From: Fomitopsis serialis
Lineage: Eukaryota; Basidiomycota; Agaricomycetes; Polyporales; Fomitopsidaceae
NCBI RefSeq assembly: GCF_022376445.1
Contig: NW_025955446.1
Span: forward strand, 1 to 26,952
Direction: 5' to 3'
DNA length: 26,952 nucleotides
Shown here: one piece after another, positions 10,380 to 20,119 of the stretch
Position numbering within the stretch: the stretch's first letter is position 1
Layout: each line of letters begins with the position of its first letter
Position numbers and translations under genes: made by a program
Notes under the pieces: model-generated
What the model was told of the DNA's origin: nothing
What the model saw: only the letters and a program-made list of their open reading frames with translations
Databases searched by the model: none

Positions 10380-10387
10380 CATAAAAG
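10380..10387 (+). promoter_or_regulatory. TATA-like box of TPS1
   Basis: CATAAAAG lies about 40 bp before the TPS1 start codon at 10426. The spacing is short but acceptable for a fungal core promoter with a short leader. Confidence 0.45.
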
Positions 10388-10425
10388 CAGGGTCGCTGGT
10401 ACCAGTATAGCAGCACACTTGAGCC

Positions 10426-11556
10426 ATGTCTTCTACTCCTCGCTCTTTCGTCTTGCCTGACCTCTTGGCTCTATTCCCGTTCAAGGCTTCCATAAATCCT
10501 CACCACGCCAGTGCAGCCGCAGCTTCGTCGGCCTGGGTCGACAGCTACAGGATTTTCCCCGACAGAAAGCGCGCCGCCTTCACCCAAGAGTGCTATGAGC
10601 TACTCGTCTCGTACGTCATCCCGAATGCCGACCACGAGCACCTCAGGATGTGCTGCGACTTCGTGAACCCCCTGTTCGTCATCGACGAGGTCAGCGACGA
10701 ACAGGATAGCGCCGGTGCTCGCCGCACCGGCGACGTATTCCTGAACGCCCTGCGCACCCCAGGTTCGGACGACGGTTCCGCGTTGGCGAAGATGACCATC
10801 GAGTGAGTCCTCTGCCCGCTCAGGCCGTTGAGCCGTCGGCTGATGCACCGAACAGATTTAGAGCCCGGCTGCTCCAATGCGCAGGTCCGGGCTGCGTCCG
10901 ACGCTTCTTCAAACACTGCGAGGACTATATCGACGCAGTAGCTCAGGAGGCCGAGCTCCGAGGACGTGGGGTTGTCCTTGACATGGCCTCCTACGAAGCG
11001 TTGCGGCGCGAGAACAGCGCGACACGCCCGTGCTTGGTCCTCACCGAGTCCTGCTTGGGCATAGAGCTCCCGGACGAAGTCCTCGACGATCCGACATTTA
11101 TGTCGTTGTATTGGGCTGCGGTGGACATGATCAATTGGTCGAACGTGAGTCGCTCCTGCTGAATTTTCCGTTGCACTCTGACACCTCGAGCAGGACATCT
11201 ATTCATACAATATGGAACAGGCGGCGGGGATGAGCGGTAACAATGTCGTCACGGTGCTCATGCACGATGAGAACACCGATGTGCAGACCGCCGCCGATCG
11301 CGTGGGAAGGCTCTTCGAGACACTCATGGACCGCTTCGTGCAGGCTCAGAGCCAGCTGCCGAGCTGGGGCTCCGCCGTCGACCAGATGGTCCAGAAGTAT
11401 GTGAAGGCGCTGGAGTACTGGATTGTCGGGAATATCGAGTGGAGCTTCGATACTCAACGCTACTTCGGCCCGCTGCACGCGGAGATCAAGGCGTCCCTTG
11501 TCGTCCCCATCCGCTTTTGTAAACAGACTGAGGATGATGACTCAATATTGGGTTAG
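10426..11556 (+). CDS. TPS1: class I terpene cyclase (fungal sesquiterpene synthase type)
   Basis: This probably ionises and cyclises farnesyl diphosphate to a sesquiterpene in the cytosol. Three exons (10426-10802, 10856-11144, 11194-11556) give 342 aa, the usual length. Visible signatures are the Asp-rich metal site D87-E-V-S-D91 within [10 protein letters not shown]; the Arg-containing ENSATRP segment; the NSE/DTE metal site N222-D-I-Y-S226-Y-N-M-E230, split by intron 2 just after the Asn codon; and the C-terminal RY pair in DTQRYFG. All catalytic motifs are intact, so the enzyme should be active. A paralogue (TPS2) lies on the opposite strand at about 20.1-21.2 kb and shares the intron positions. 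No P450 or other tailoring gene lies next to it. The cyclisation product cannot be predicted from sequence alone. The start is the first ATG, 45 nt after a TATA-like box. Confidence 0.92.
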
Positions 11557-12673
11557 TGATGTCCTTATTGCAGAAAGTACATGCTGGCGATGGCTGATCG
11601 TATATCACATGCCTTAGCCTTGAAAGCCACCTCTCTCCACCGTCAAAGAGACCATCTTTAGACCCCAAACAGGGGAGACTACGCCGTATGTAGGATTCTA
11701 TTGATTTCTCTTCCCCCCCCTTTTGTAGAGAATTGGGCTGTGAATGCCCTTCGTACGATGCACGATTAGGTTTTCTTGCGCTCCGAGACTGTCCCCTGCC
11801 TTGAAAAACAGATCCTATTGGCATTCGATGATGTTATTACTACTCCTTAGACGCCATAGAGCACCACCCTGCGGCAGACTCACAGTCAAATTATTACGCG
11901 ATTTACGAGTTACGAGTTGATCACGGGAGAGTATGCTAATTACAGCTCGTCGACGTCTACGTTGAATATCGAACGTTCGAACGTTGAACGTCGAAGGGGG
12001 TGGTTGAAGAGCATAGACGGAAACGAAGGAGCGCCGCCGGATGAATGAATCTGTAGGCTTTGCGTTTATTCAAGTTGATCCAGCCGGATGCACAGCCCAA
12101 GTCATTCGATGCACATGGAATAAACCGGCCGAACCCGCTCTGGCCACTCCTGAACGTTGAAAAGGGTGACTCCATCTTAATCAATCACCAAAGAAGTGAT
12201 TGATTCAAGACAAGTGAAGGCAGCGAGTAAGCCAGTCAATTGTACAAATTGTTCATATTCCTAGTGAGTGTAGTCGGCGCCTTTCAAGTTGAATCATCGT
12301 AACACATCGTAGTGCGTGGCGTCAGTCTAGTCAACGACAGCTGTGTGTACTAGTACTAATAATGTACGAGGGACACAACACACAACGGGTGATCTGCGGG
12401 AAAGTTAGCTGGAGATTGAGTATTGAGAATGTCAGACATAGGGAACGTCTTTGGGTGGAGGACTCAGATACTGGGGACTCGGACTTCAAGCTTCAAGCTT
12501 CAAGTTGGTCATTCCAATTCATCGCCATAGTACAAGAGTCTGTTAGAGAGACGGACGAGGTTGTATGCCCATGTCATTCTACCCCTGGTCCTGCCTACCC
12601 ACACGTTTCAGCGTCAGAATACGGCTTCAATCAAGGTAACGCGGACGGCCGCAGTACTGACCTGCGCGATGTA
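11557..12673. other. Intergenic between TPS1 and H2
   Basis: No gene was found; open frames are short, and the one at 12362-12802 largely overlaps H2 on the other strand. The stretch holds two small symmetric sequences. AACGTTCGAACGTT at 11972-11985 is a perfect 14-bp palindrome. AATCAATCAC and GTGATTGATT at 12179-12205 form a 10-bp stem with a 7-nt loop. A triple CTTCAAG repeat is at 12484-12504. These could serve as 3'-end or regulatory structures, but nothing in the sequence shows it. Confidence 0.45.
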
Positions 12674-13266
12674 CTAAATCGCCACACGAATCCACCATCG
12701 CGGCTCTTGGTCAATTCCAGCCCGAGCAATGTGATCTTTGATGGTATCGAATTGGTACTGATCAGGCCTCGCCTCGAAGTCCGTGTCTTTGCAGATAGAT
12801 AAAATGTTAGCTTCTATATCTCCACATTCTCTCGCGGCCTGTTTGACAGAGTCAGGCGCGTCGTCATCGATGACGCCAACATGATTCTCGAGGTAATATT
12901 CAATCTTGTCCGAGAGCGCATCAAGCACATCGGAGGAAACCGCCGCCACGTTATCTTCCTTCAATTCTTCGTCGGTTGGTACCCTCGACCAATGGAAATT
13001 CGTCCACAACTGCTTCCACTGGGTGTCGGTGAGGGCGAATCCGAGTAGCAGTGGGCTGTTCTTATATTTATTCGATCGAGGCGGAGGTGGATTGATGTCG
13101 GCTAGTGGCTTAGGCGATGAAGTGAGTGGCTGCGAACTTGAGCTGGCGCGGGCTGGCCAAGAGGAGGACTGGCTTTGCGCACTGACCTATAGAAATTGTT
13201 GATATGTTAATGATTCAGAACACGCGAAAGGACTGACTAGCAACTTACTGGTGGTGAAGCATCCAT
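12674..13266 (-). CDS. H2: orphan 176-aa protein, paralogue of H1
   Basis: Two exons on the minus strand: 13266-13249 (18 nt, MDASPP) and 13186-12674, separated by a 62-nt intron with a gtaagt donor and a tatag acceptor. They give 176 aa, exactly the length of H1. Shared motifs with H1 are NPPPPRS, SPLLLGFALTDTQWKQLW, VIDDDAPDSVKQAAREC, a CKDTDFEARP block, QFD and AGIDQEPRWW. Ser/Gln-rich sequence occupies about residues 7-30. I do not recognise the family. No membrane segment or signal peptide is present. It is divergent from NUC1 (start 13811), with 544 bp between the start codons, so the two could share regulatory sequence. The conserved C-terminal half, rich in charged residues with a final Trp-Trp, suggests a small folded domain. 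Confidence 0.75.
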
Positions 13267-13674
13267 ACTGCAATAGTTTGATGATAGACTTGACACTTAA
13301 GTGGCAGATGTTCCAGCGCAAGCCTGAGTGGGACGTGCTTGAGTGCCGCAGCACAATTTCGGTCAGCGCATATTTATGCACGAGTCCCAGAGCACGTGAG
13401 GCTGACCGCCACATCTCTTCGTTCTGGCCACCAATGATACAGTTCGTATTGGTTGTTGTGAGTGTGTTCTTGATTCCTGAAGCTTGAAGCGGAAGACAAA
13501 AAACACAAGGGCCTTATTGTTGCCAGTGGAGTCAGTGGAAACAAGAAGAATTTATTATTCAATTATCCTGAGACAGGAACTACGAGGATCTATTGTCAGG
13601 CTGTGTGTTTGATCCCTCGTGTGATCACGGCATGTGTAGCCTGCTGGCGGCGAACAACATGAAGTAGTCATGGT
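13267..13674. other. Left part of the H2-NUC1 divergent promoter region
   Basis: No gene is seen. A minus-strand frame here runs into the 18-nt first exon of H2 but adds no recognisable coding signal upstream of its ATG. The region must hold the H2 promoter and 5' leader. Confidence 0.4.
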
Positions 13675-13703
13675 GTCACGGTGTGTTTGTAACACTGGGT
13701 GAC
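13675..13703. promoter_or_regulatory. 29-bp interrupted dyad in the H2-NUC1 intergenic region
   Basis: GTCAC and GTGTT are followed by AACAC and GTGAC in mirror order. The outer and inner 5-bp arms are separated symmetrically by 3-nt spacers and a 3-nt centre. The dyad ends about 12 bp before the TATA-like box of NUC1, where an operator-type site for a dimeric regulator would be placed. Its function is inferred only from position and symmetry. Confidence 0.35.
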
Positions 13704-13715
13704 GAACACTCTACG

Positions 13716-13723
13716 TATTTAAG
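13716..13723 (+). promoter_or_regulatory. TATA-like box of NUC1
   Basis: TATTTAAG lies about 88 bp before the NUC1 start codon at 13811. A pyrimidine-rich leader with a CTCTTTTT tract follows and leads into the ATG, typical of fungal genes. Confidence 0.5.
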
Positions 13724-13810
13724 GCGGCCGACCCAACAGCATGGCACCAGATACACGCGTTCACCCACTTTCCTTCACAACTCGAGTCTACCTCTTTTTG
13801 AGACCTGAAG

Positions 13811-14992
13811 ATGCTTCCCCAACAAGACACCATCTCTCAGCCTCCTACTAGTAGGCGTAAACCCAGCCACTGGGCTGGTCAAATCAAGCTGGAGGACAAG
13901 TTCCCACTAATCAAAGAGATGATTGTCAGCATGAGCGCTGTTCATAGCAAGAACGACATACGTGAAGCAATGCTCTATGGCCTATATAATGCTGTCATGA
14001 CATATTTTGCTCGGAACACAACACGAGTGACATCTTTATGTTCGCCCCAATTTGCCCTCCTACGACACATAGACACTCCCGACGCTTTGGAAGAACTTGA
14101 AGAGGAGCCCTACGACGATGTGACAATGACTTCTAGCCACGATTTCCATGATCAGCCGGCTGACGAACCCTCCGCCGATAACGACTCACAATCAGACGTG
14201 GAAGCCCACCTCGAGACCTTGGCTATCTCTTCCGATGACAGAGCTGGTGATAGCAATGTGGAAGCAGGGAAGGAGGTGACCCCTGTGCAAGGTGCGTCAA
14301 CTAATGTGCCGCTGAGGCCGAGTAATGCGGGGCTGAGATGTCTATTCTGTCGCACCTTGCGTACATCAGGCGTACCTCAGACGAAGATCAGAACTCAGAT
14401 CACCGACTTTGCTTTGATTGCACATAAGCACCACGTATACAAGAATGGAAGCAAGCAACTGACCTTGGTCGGGACAAGGTTGGCATTGATCATGGAAATC
14501 AAAAGGCCTGTAACGGGGACGAGGCAAACATTGAAGAGGAGATTGACCACCAAAGTTTCCGAAACAATTCGTCAGGCCAGGCAGCAAGCGCGATGTGCGC
14601 TACACTCTAGCAACAACTTCTTCACGGTAGCTTCGCAGGGCGTGCTGGGCGTAATCATCGGTGTTGGCTTCCATTGGACATACATCGAATTTGACAAGGC
14701 AACCATAGGGGCCAGCGATTCCTCGGGGTCGGACGCAACTTACGAGTCAGAATCCGAAAAGGAAAGGCGGAAGAATGTCAGCACAATATATCCACCTTTT
14801 ATGAGACAGTATGGAACGAGCAAGCCGGTCATCATGAGCTGGCTTGACCCCAAAGCCTCGTGGCTTAGCGCACTCACGGCGGTCAAGAAGCGAACATACG
14901 AACTAAACGGAGATGTCTTCATGCAGGACAAGGGTGCGATACTTTCATTGCGCACCATTGGATGCTGTTTCTCATTTCCAATCAGACCTTAA
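13811..14992 (+). CDS. NUC1: orphan protein with a PD-(D/E)XK nuclease-like core
   Basis: A single-exon frame of 393 aa, homologous to NUC2 (21731-23032). The N-terminal region contains KPSHWAGQI and DIREAMLYGLYNAV, both conserved in NUC2. An acidic low-complexity linker spans about residues 92-165. The core reads ITDFALI (D199), then a beta-strand-like stretch and LIMEIKRP (E229, K231). This D-x(29)-E-x-K layout, with hydrophobic residues around each acidic position, matches the PD-(D/E)XK nuclease fold. A helix with RQARQQAR follows, then IIGVGFHWTYIEFD, and a C-terminal DPKASWLSAL segment also kept in NUC2. Such proteins could cleave DNA or RNA, but the fold is inferred from motif spacing only. 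No targeting signal is seen. The gene is divergent from H2. It could instead be a catalytically dead, lineage-expanded family. Confidence 0.72.
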   Translation: MLPQQDTISQPPTSRRKPSHWAGQIKLEDKFPLIKEMIVSMSAVHSKNDIREAMLYGLYNAVMTYFARNTTRVTSLCSPQFALLRHIDTPDALEELEEEPYDDVTMTSSHDFHDQPADEPSADNDSQSDVEAHLETLAISSDDRAGDSNVEAGKEVTPVQGASTNVPLRPSNAGLRCLFCRTLRTSGVPQTKIRTQITDFALIAHKHHVYKNGSKQLTLVGTRLALIMEIKRPVTGTRQTLKRRLTTKVSETIRQARQQARCALHSSNNFFTVASQGVLGVIIGVGFHWTYIEFDKATIGASDSSGSDATYESESEKERRKNVSTIYPPFMRQYGTSKPVIMSWLDPKASWLSALTAVKKRTYELNGDVFMQDKGAILSLRTIGCCFSFPIRP

Positions 14993-16827
14993 AGAGGAAC
15001 AGAAGTAGTAAGAAGAGGAAGCATCGACACGGACTGGTCAGGAACCTTGTCGCGGTACTTACGAAGACAACACAATTCGTGACATGTATGATGCTGGACC
15101 CTGGATATTTTGTCATGGCGTAACTTGAAGATATATTGACGAATGTGCCTTATGATGATGCATTCAGAGTATTCCTGTTCAGTGATCCTAGCGTGATCGC
15201 AGTCAATTGCGGGTAATATTGAAGTCTTTGCGTACCTTCGGGATCAACATTCAGCGCTCGGCACTCATTTCTATACTGCGTTTCTCATACGTCACCCGAC
15301 ACGGACAGTTTGACACATGCAGCGCGGAGACCATCACGAAGGACGAGCTCTGTCGCTCGAAGAGACCCAGAACCAGCGTGAGCACTGGCGGGGTCGCAAA
15401 GCGACCCCACTGCTCCTTCGGACCACTGTAAGCAAGACTCGGAAGTCACGTCTCGCTCCCATCAGCTCCCTCGAAGAGTTTTGAGGGATAGAAGCGAGTG
15501 CACTCATCGGTGATTGATCCGTCGTGACAACTAGTCCACAAACGGACTCTAAGTACATGATGTGATACTTTCTGTCCACGCGCGTAGGACGTACGATCTG
15601 TTATGCTATATCTGGTTCTGGACTGAGAACCAACATGACACTCATTAGTCTGTTTGCTTGCTTGTTCATCAATGAGACTGGACTCAACCGTTATAGCTTG
15701 CCTGAGCGGTGCGAATATTCGGATTTCTGTTATTCAATCTACCGCGGCACAAATACGTTCTATAGCTTGTTGAAACAGACCTGTCTTCCATCTGTATTGG
15801 CGGCTCGCTAGTTCTCAACTTGAAGAATCAATAGGCCAGGATGCGACGGCGAATGTCATAAATAATCAGTTGGTCTCGGCACGCTGTGAGTAGGTGACAT
15901 CGTAGTGGCTCACCTCATCCTTGTCGAGCCCTCAACATTACAACAACGGCCGACTATTCTGTCGTTCGGAATCGACTTTACGAGGAGTAATGTTCAGGTT
16001 CGAAGGTGCATATGATTCCCCAGCGTACCTTGTGCGGCGTAGTAGACACAGGCTGTCGCGAATGTTTCGTGTGGCATAGCGCACTCCATAAAGAGGGTGT
16101 AGAGTTCAAGAGCCTCCTTGTCGGTCGTAGCCAGAAGAGCTCTCGGAGTCCGGGAAACAAGAAACGAGTGGAAAGCCGAAAACCGAGAAACGAGTTGATG
16201 TCGAGCGACTACGCCACTAAGTAGAACGAGAACGACTCGGAGAACGAGACGGATTTAGCAAAATTACAGCTCAGGTCACATGTGACCTCGACCGAAACGC
16301 GCTCATACTGCCGCTCAGCGCCCAGCGCTCAGCTCTGAGCCAACCTCGATCCTCCAATAGCCTCCAATGCCTCTACTTACCACTGTGCTGTAGCGTCTCT
16401 CAAGGTCGCGCCACAAGGCCAAAGCATACTCGAGGGCCGTCCCATTATGACGGTGATGTATAGCACAAGTACTGGCATACGGTAACGCATACGATCCTCA
16501 ATAACTCGCCTTCTCCGCCCTTCTCATCCTTCCTGAGTCCCGACCACCGTCTCCATTACTCTCAATTCATGGCAAGTCGCTCAAGCCTCCATTCGCCCAT
16601 CTATTGTACAACAGGTACGGCGGTCGCAAACCGGAAGCATTCCACCTTGGTATCGTATCGAACAAACACAGCCCGGACCCGTACACGACCGCGCCGAAGC
16701 TCGCGAGTTCTAGAGAGAGGAGGAAATCATAGAGAATGATAAGTTACCTATCGTACACCGTCGTCGTCCCCTCTAATCCGCCCGTCTGTCATTCCTCGAG
16801 TCCTCAGAAGCATCGCGCGACTCGGAC
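14993..16827. other. Intergenic between NUC1 and the bHLH gene
   Basis: No gene was recognised. Frames on both strands are short (80 codons or fewer) and lack motifs. At 15390-15408 GGGGTCGC, AAA, GCGACCCC form an 8-bp GC-rich hairpin with a 3-nt loop. Around 16150-16250 a purine-rich plus strand carries loose repeats of GAAACGAG/GAACGAG. The right end holds the 3' UTR of the minus-strand bHLH gene. Confidence 0.45.
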
Positions 16828-18195
16828 TCAACGCCCCAAGCCCAACAGCGAACTCGGCGTCTCCGCCTGGACGCCTCCGCTCCTCCTCGCGTCCTCCCCC
16901 TTCTCCATCGCGTGACCACGTTCACTGGTACGGGTCATCGACATCCTGCGCACCGGCGCAGCGTCCATCGCCTTCGGGAGTGCGAACGCAGGAACGCCCA
17001 CGCTCGACGCGGAGCTGGTCGGCGCGGAGCTCGACCGCATCGACGCCGGCGAGCCGCTCATCTGCAGCAGGAGCGACGCCGCGTTCTCGTCCTCCGGCGT
17101 CCACGTCGGCGAGCGCGAGTGCGCACCCGCGTGGCTGTCGTCCTTCTCCGTCTGCCTCTCCGCTTTGGCGCGTTTGGTTGGCTCGATGGGGTGCGCGGGC
17201 GCGGGGAGCGTGAGCGCGGGGACGTCGCGTGCTGCGATGATGTGGGCGGCACGGAAGGGCCCGGAGGGCGGGGGCGAGGGGAGCTGCGAGGCCGTTGTGG
17301 TTCGGGAGTCCGAAATAGCAGCGATGCAGCTCGGGTCGACGTAGGGGTGCGGCAACCACGCAGCGATGGACGGGAGGCGTGGGGAGGGCGTCGGGCGAGC
17401 GGCAGCGGGGGCGGGCGAGCGCTCCGGGAGCGTGGTCGGGCCCTGTTCGGGCTCTCCGTCGCCCTTCTCGTCGTCGCCCGCATACTCGACGTCCTCGTCG
17501 TGCTCGTCGTCGACGCTGACGTCCATATCGACGTCCCGCTCGGCCTGCACCTCCACGGCCTGCTTCCTCTTCAGGCTTGCCGCGGGTCCCGCAACGCGAT
17601 CACGGGAGCAATGCGGGCAGGCCCCCGCGGCAGCCTCGAGCGTGCGCACCTTCTCGAGGAGCTCTTGCACGTACGTGACGGTCTTGACGAGCACGTCCAG
17701 CTTGAACTCCTTCTCCTCCGCCGCCCTGCCCTTCGCCTTTGGTTCTCCAGGTGCTTCCCCCGCGGCCTTGGCCCGCTCCTGCTCGGCTTCGTTGACGAGG
17801 GTGCTCAGGGTGGCGAGCGTCTCGTTGATCTTGGTGCGGCGGGCCTTCTCGATGCGGGAGTGGTTGAGCTTGCGGAGGGACTCGCGGGCGGAGCGCGACA
17901 TGGCTCCCGGCTTCCGGCCGCGACGGCGCTGGGCGGTGGAGCGCGTGTCGGGCTCGTAGTCGTCCTCGTCGCCAGAGTCGGAGTCGAGTGCGTCTCGCGG
18001 CGGCGAGCCTGCCCCGGAGATGGGGCTCTTGGGGAGGATGGCCGGCCGGGCACGTCTCACGGGCGCCCGCGACGACGCCGTGTCGTGTGCTGCGCTGAGC
18101 GTCGAGTCGGCGGTGTCTGTGCGCGGACGCTTTGCGCGGCGCGGCGGGTTGCAGCTGCCCGTGTACGGCGGGGGTGCGTCCTTGGCTGCGGTCAT
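16828..18195 (-). CDS. bHLH transcription factor
   Basis: A 455-aa single-exon minus-strand gene for a nuclear DNA-binding regulator. The basic region and helix 1 (about residues 104-135) read RESLRKLNHSRIEKARRTKI and then NETLATLSTLV. The H-x3-E-x3-R pattern (H112, E116, R120) is expected for E-box binding. After a loop of about 25 residues, rich in Ala, Lys and Glu, helix 2 reads EKEFKLDVLVKTVTYVQELL (about 161-180) and continues into a short leucine-bearing helix. A basic AT-hook-like RRRGRKPG precedes the bHLH. An acidic Asp/Glu-rich segment lies near 215-250. The C-terminal half is Pro/Ser/Ala-rich and contains WTPEDENAASLLLQMSG. Target genes cannot be read from the sequence. The gene lies in a strongly GC-rich island, which creates long spurious frames on the opposite strand. 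The product could act in lipid, phosphate or stress regulation like other fungal bHLH proteins, but this is not shown. Confidence 0.88.
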   Translation of the reverse strand: MTAAKDAPPPYTGSCNPPRRAKRPRTDTADSTLSAAHDTASSRAPVRRARPAILPKSPISGAGSPPRDALDSDSGDEDDYEPDTRSTAQRRRGRKPGAMSRSARESLRKLNHSRIEKARRTKINETLATLSTLVNEAEQERAKAAGEAPGEPKAKGRAAEEKEFKLDVLVKTVTYVQELLEKVRTLEAAAGACPHCSRDRVAGPAASLKRKQAVEVQAERDVDMDVSVDDEHDEDVEYAGDDEKGDGEPEQGPTTLPERSPAPAAARPTPSPRLPSIAAWLPHPYVDPSCIAAISDSRTTTASQLPSPPPSGPFRAAHIIAARDVPALTLPAPAHPIEPTKRAKAERQTEKDDSHAGAHSRSPTWTPEDENAASLLLQMSGSPASMRSSSAPTSSASSVGVPAFALPKAMDAAPVRRMSMTRTSERGHAMEKGEDARRSGGVQAETPSSLLGLGR

Positions 18196-20119
18196 GGCGG
18201 GTCGGGGCGTGGACGGGGGAGCGGGGGCGGGTGAGTGCGCACACGACAGGGCTGAGCGAGGCGGAGATGTCGTGTGGAGGGTTTAATAGGCGGCTGATGG
18301 TGCGCCGGTGCGAGAAGCGGGATGCGTGGGGGCAGCTGCGCGACGGGCATGATCGTGCCTCCGACGATTGGTCGTGTGCGGAGGAACGTGCGCCGGGCTG
18401 CCCAGCCGCCCTTCGCTCGCCGCCCGTCCCTCGTCGCACGACCGCCAGCGCCGGCCCCCATTGGCTCCCGCGCGATGCACGTGTCGCGTCTCCGTTCTAC
18501 TCGCCTGCCTTTTCCGGAACGCGGTGTCCAGCCACTCCTCCCGGCCATGCTGCTAGCGCGGCGGTGGCGGCGCGGTGGCCCCTGTGCGACGCTCCGAGTC
18601 GGGCCTTGTCTCCTTGCTCGCCTTGCCGTGGGTCTGTGGCCCAGCTCGAGCGCGCCACTCGGAATTTTACCTGGGCCATGCCACGCGCATTATTAGCTCG
18701 CACACGATCCCCACCCATGTGCAATGCAGGCGAAGGCGCATACGTACAAGATACGCAGGGTGTTCGCGGTAGAGTCATACGCCTACAAACGTTCATCTTC
18801 ACATGCTGCTCATGGTCCCGCGCCACCAAGTTTGCTCCTACGGCCGACCGCCATTCTCGCAAGGGCATAGTCTTTGGACGAGACGCTGACTGATAACGCA
18901 GCTGTTTCTGGTAGGACGCCTGCCGCCAAACGTGTTCTTCTCTTCTCTGTGCGATCCAGGCCAGCTCGTCATCGGTCTAGAAGTTGGTCGGTACAATGGT
19001 GAGCATGTCTTCGGATACCACAACATTGTCTCGTCGACGAATAACGCCCACCGTGCTGGCGCTACCCCGACGAAGCTCGCCATGTCGCAATGAGTTTCTC
19101 CGTTCTTGTGCATCGCGTGGTTCTGCCGCACATCCAGTTCCTCGCGCTCACACAGCGGTATGGGAGACGCACCTCACAAGTCACTAAGACCAGAGTCCAA
19201 CCGAAGGGATTCCTCATATCTGTTGGTCACAGAACGTGGTTCCCTGCTTCAGGACGCTGCCGTGGCCTCGATATGACGTGCTCGTCCGCATCTGGTGAAT
19301 TTGCAATGGTAGGCTTCGACGCATCGTGGTGAACTCATCTCTCGACGACACGCGCACACCCGCGAATGCGACCGCGCGCTCATGTGCCTCTCGCGCGACG
19401 CACTCGGAGCCTTCTTCATTTGTTCTTCAGCGTCTGTTCGAAGGACGAAGTACAGACCAGCGTCCCAGTAGACTATGAAGGGTTTGGGTCTTGCTCATCA
19501 GACGATACTACACTTGCTTGCATGCATAACGCGCTGAGATTTCACTTCATACAGATTCCTAGACTCCACCCGCGCAAGATCACGCCCTGCGTCGCGGCCG
19601 GACGATGGCATGGTCCAAGAACGGAGACCGGGTCGTAGCATTCAGTCTATTGCCCGCAGTCGTCCCGGAGTGCGAAGGAGCAGCTCCATGAGGGGCTGGG
19701 GCCGAACTGAATGTGCGTTTAGGGGTATTCTTCCCTTGCTAGGAAGGGGAACGGAGGCATCAACTGCGCCTCACAGGGCCAGCTCTTAGTCTCTACGATA
19801 GAACGCGAATCGCATGTGCTATGACTAAAGTATGGCTTTAACTCTCGATTACCCTCGATGCGTCTGAAGTGGACGAAGGCGCGCAGGCCGGACAGCCTGA
19901 GGTATGTATTTCCATTCAATCACGGTACTGATCTATGCCGTCCGCTCATTCGAGGAGTTACATAAAGCATTAGGTCGACAGATGTCGTACAAGAACACAA
20001 CAAGTGTTGTCTAAAGAGTACTCTGCTCGGGATACTTATAAGAACAATGGTAGCAAACCGGGTCATTCACAGGTCAACCACCCGCCACAAGAGATCGTCC
20101 GCGCAAGAACTTCCCCACT
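18196..20119. other. Intergenic between the bHLH gene and TPS2
   Basis: Positions 18196-18660 are GC-rich and hold the bHLH promoter and leader. From 18890 to 19085 a plus-strand frame reads GQLVIGLEVGRYNGEHVFGY and ends in TGA; it looks protein-like but matches no family I know, has no start codon and could not be extended. Other frames here are short and competing. From 19640 to 20119 nothing was recognised. Confidence 0.4.

Noticed and set aside
16912..18234. 440-codon plus-strand open frame opposite the bHLH gene
   Set aside because: It is Arg/Gly/Val-rich, has no domain and arises from the high third-position GC of the minus-strand bHLH gene, whose motifs are unmistakable.
18890..19090. 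Protein-like plus-strand segment with GQLVIGLEVGRYNGEHVFGY
   Set aside because: It has no start codon, no recognisable domain and could not be extended across introns in either direction; kept only as a note.
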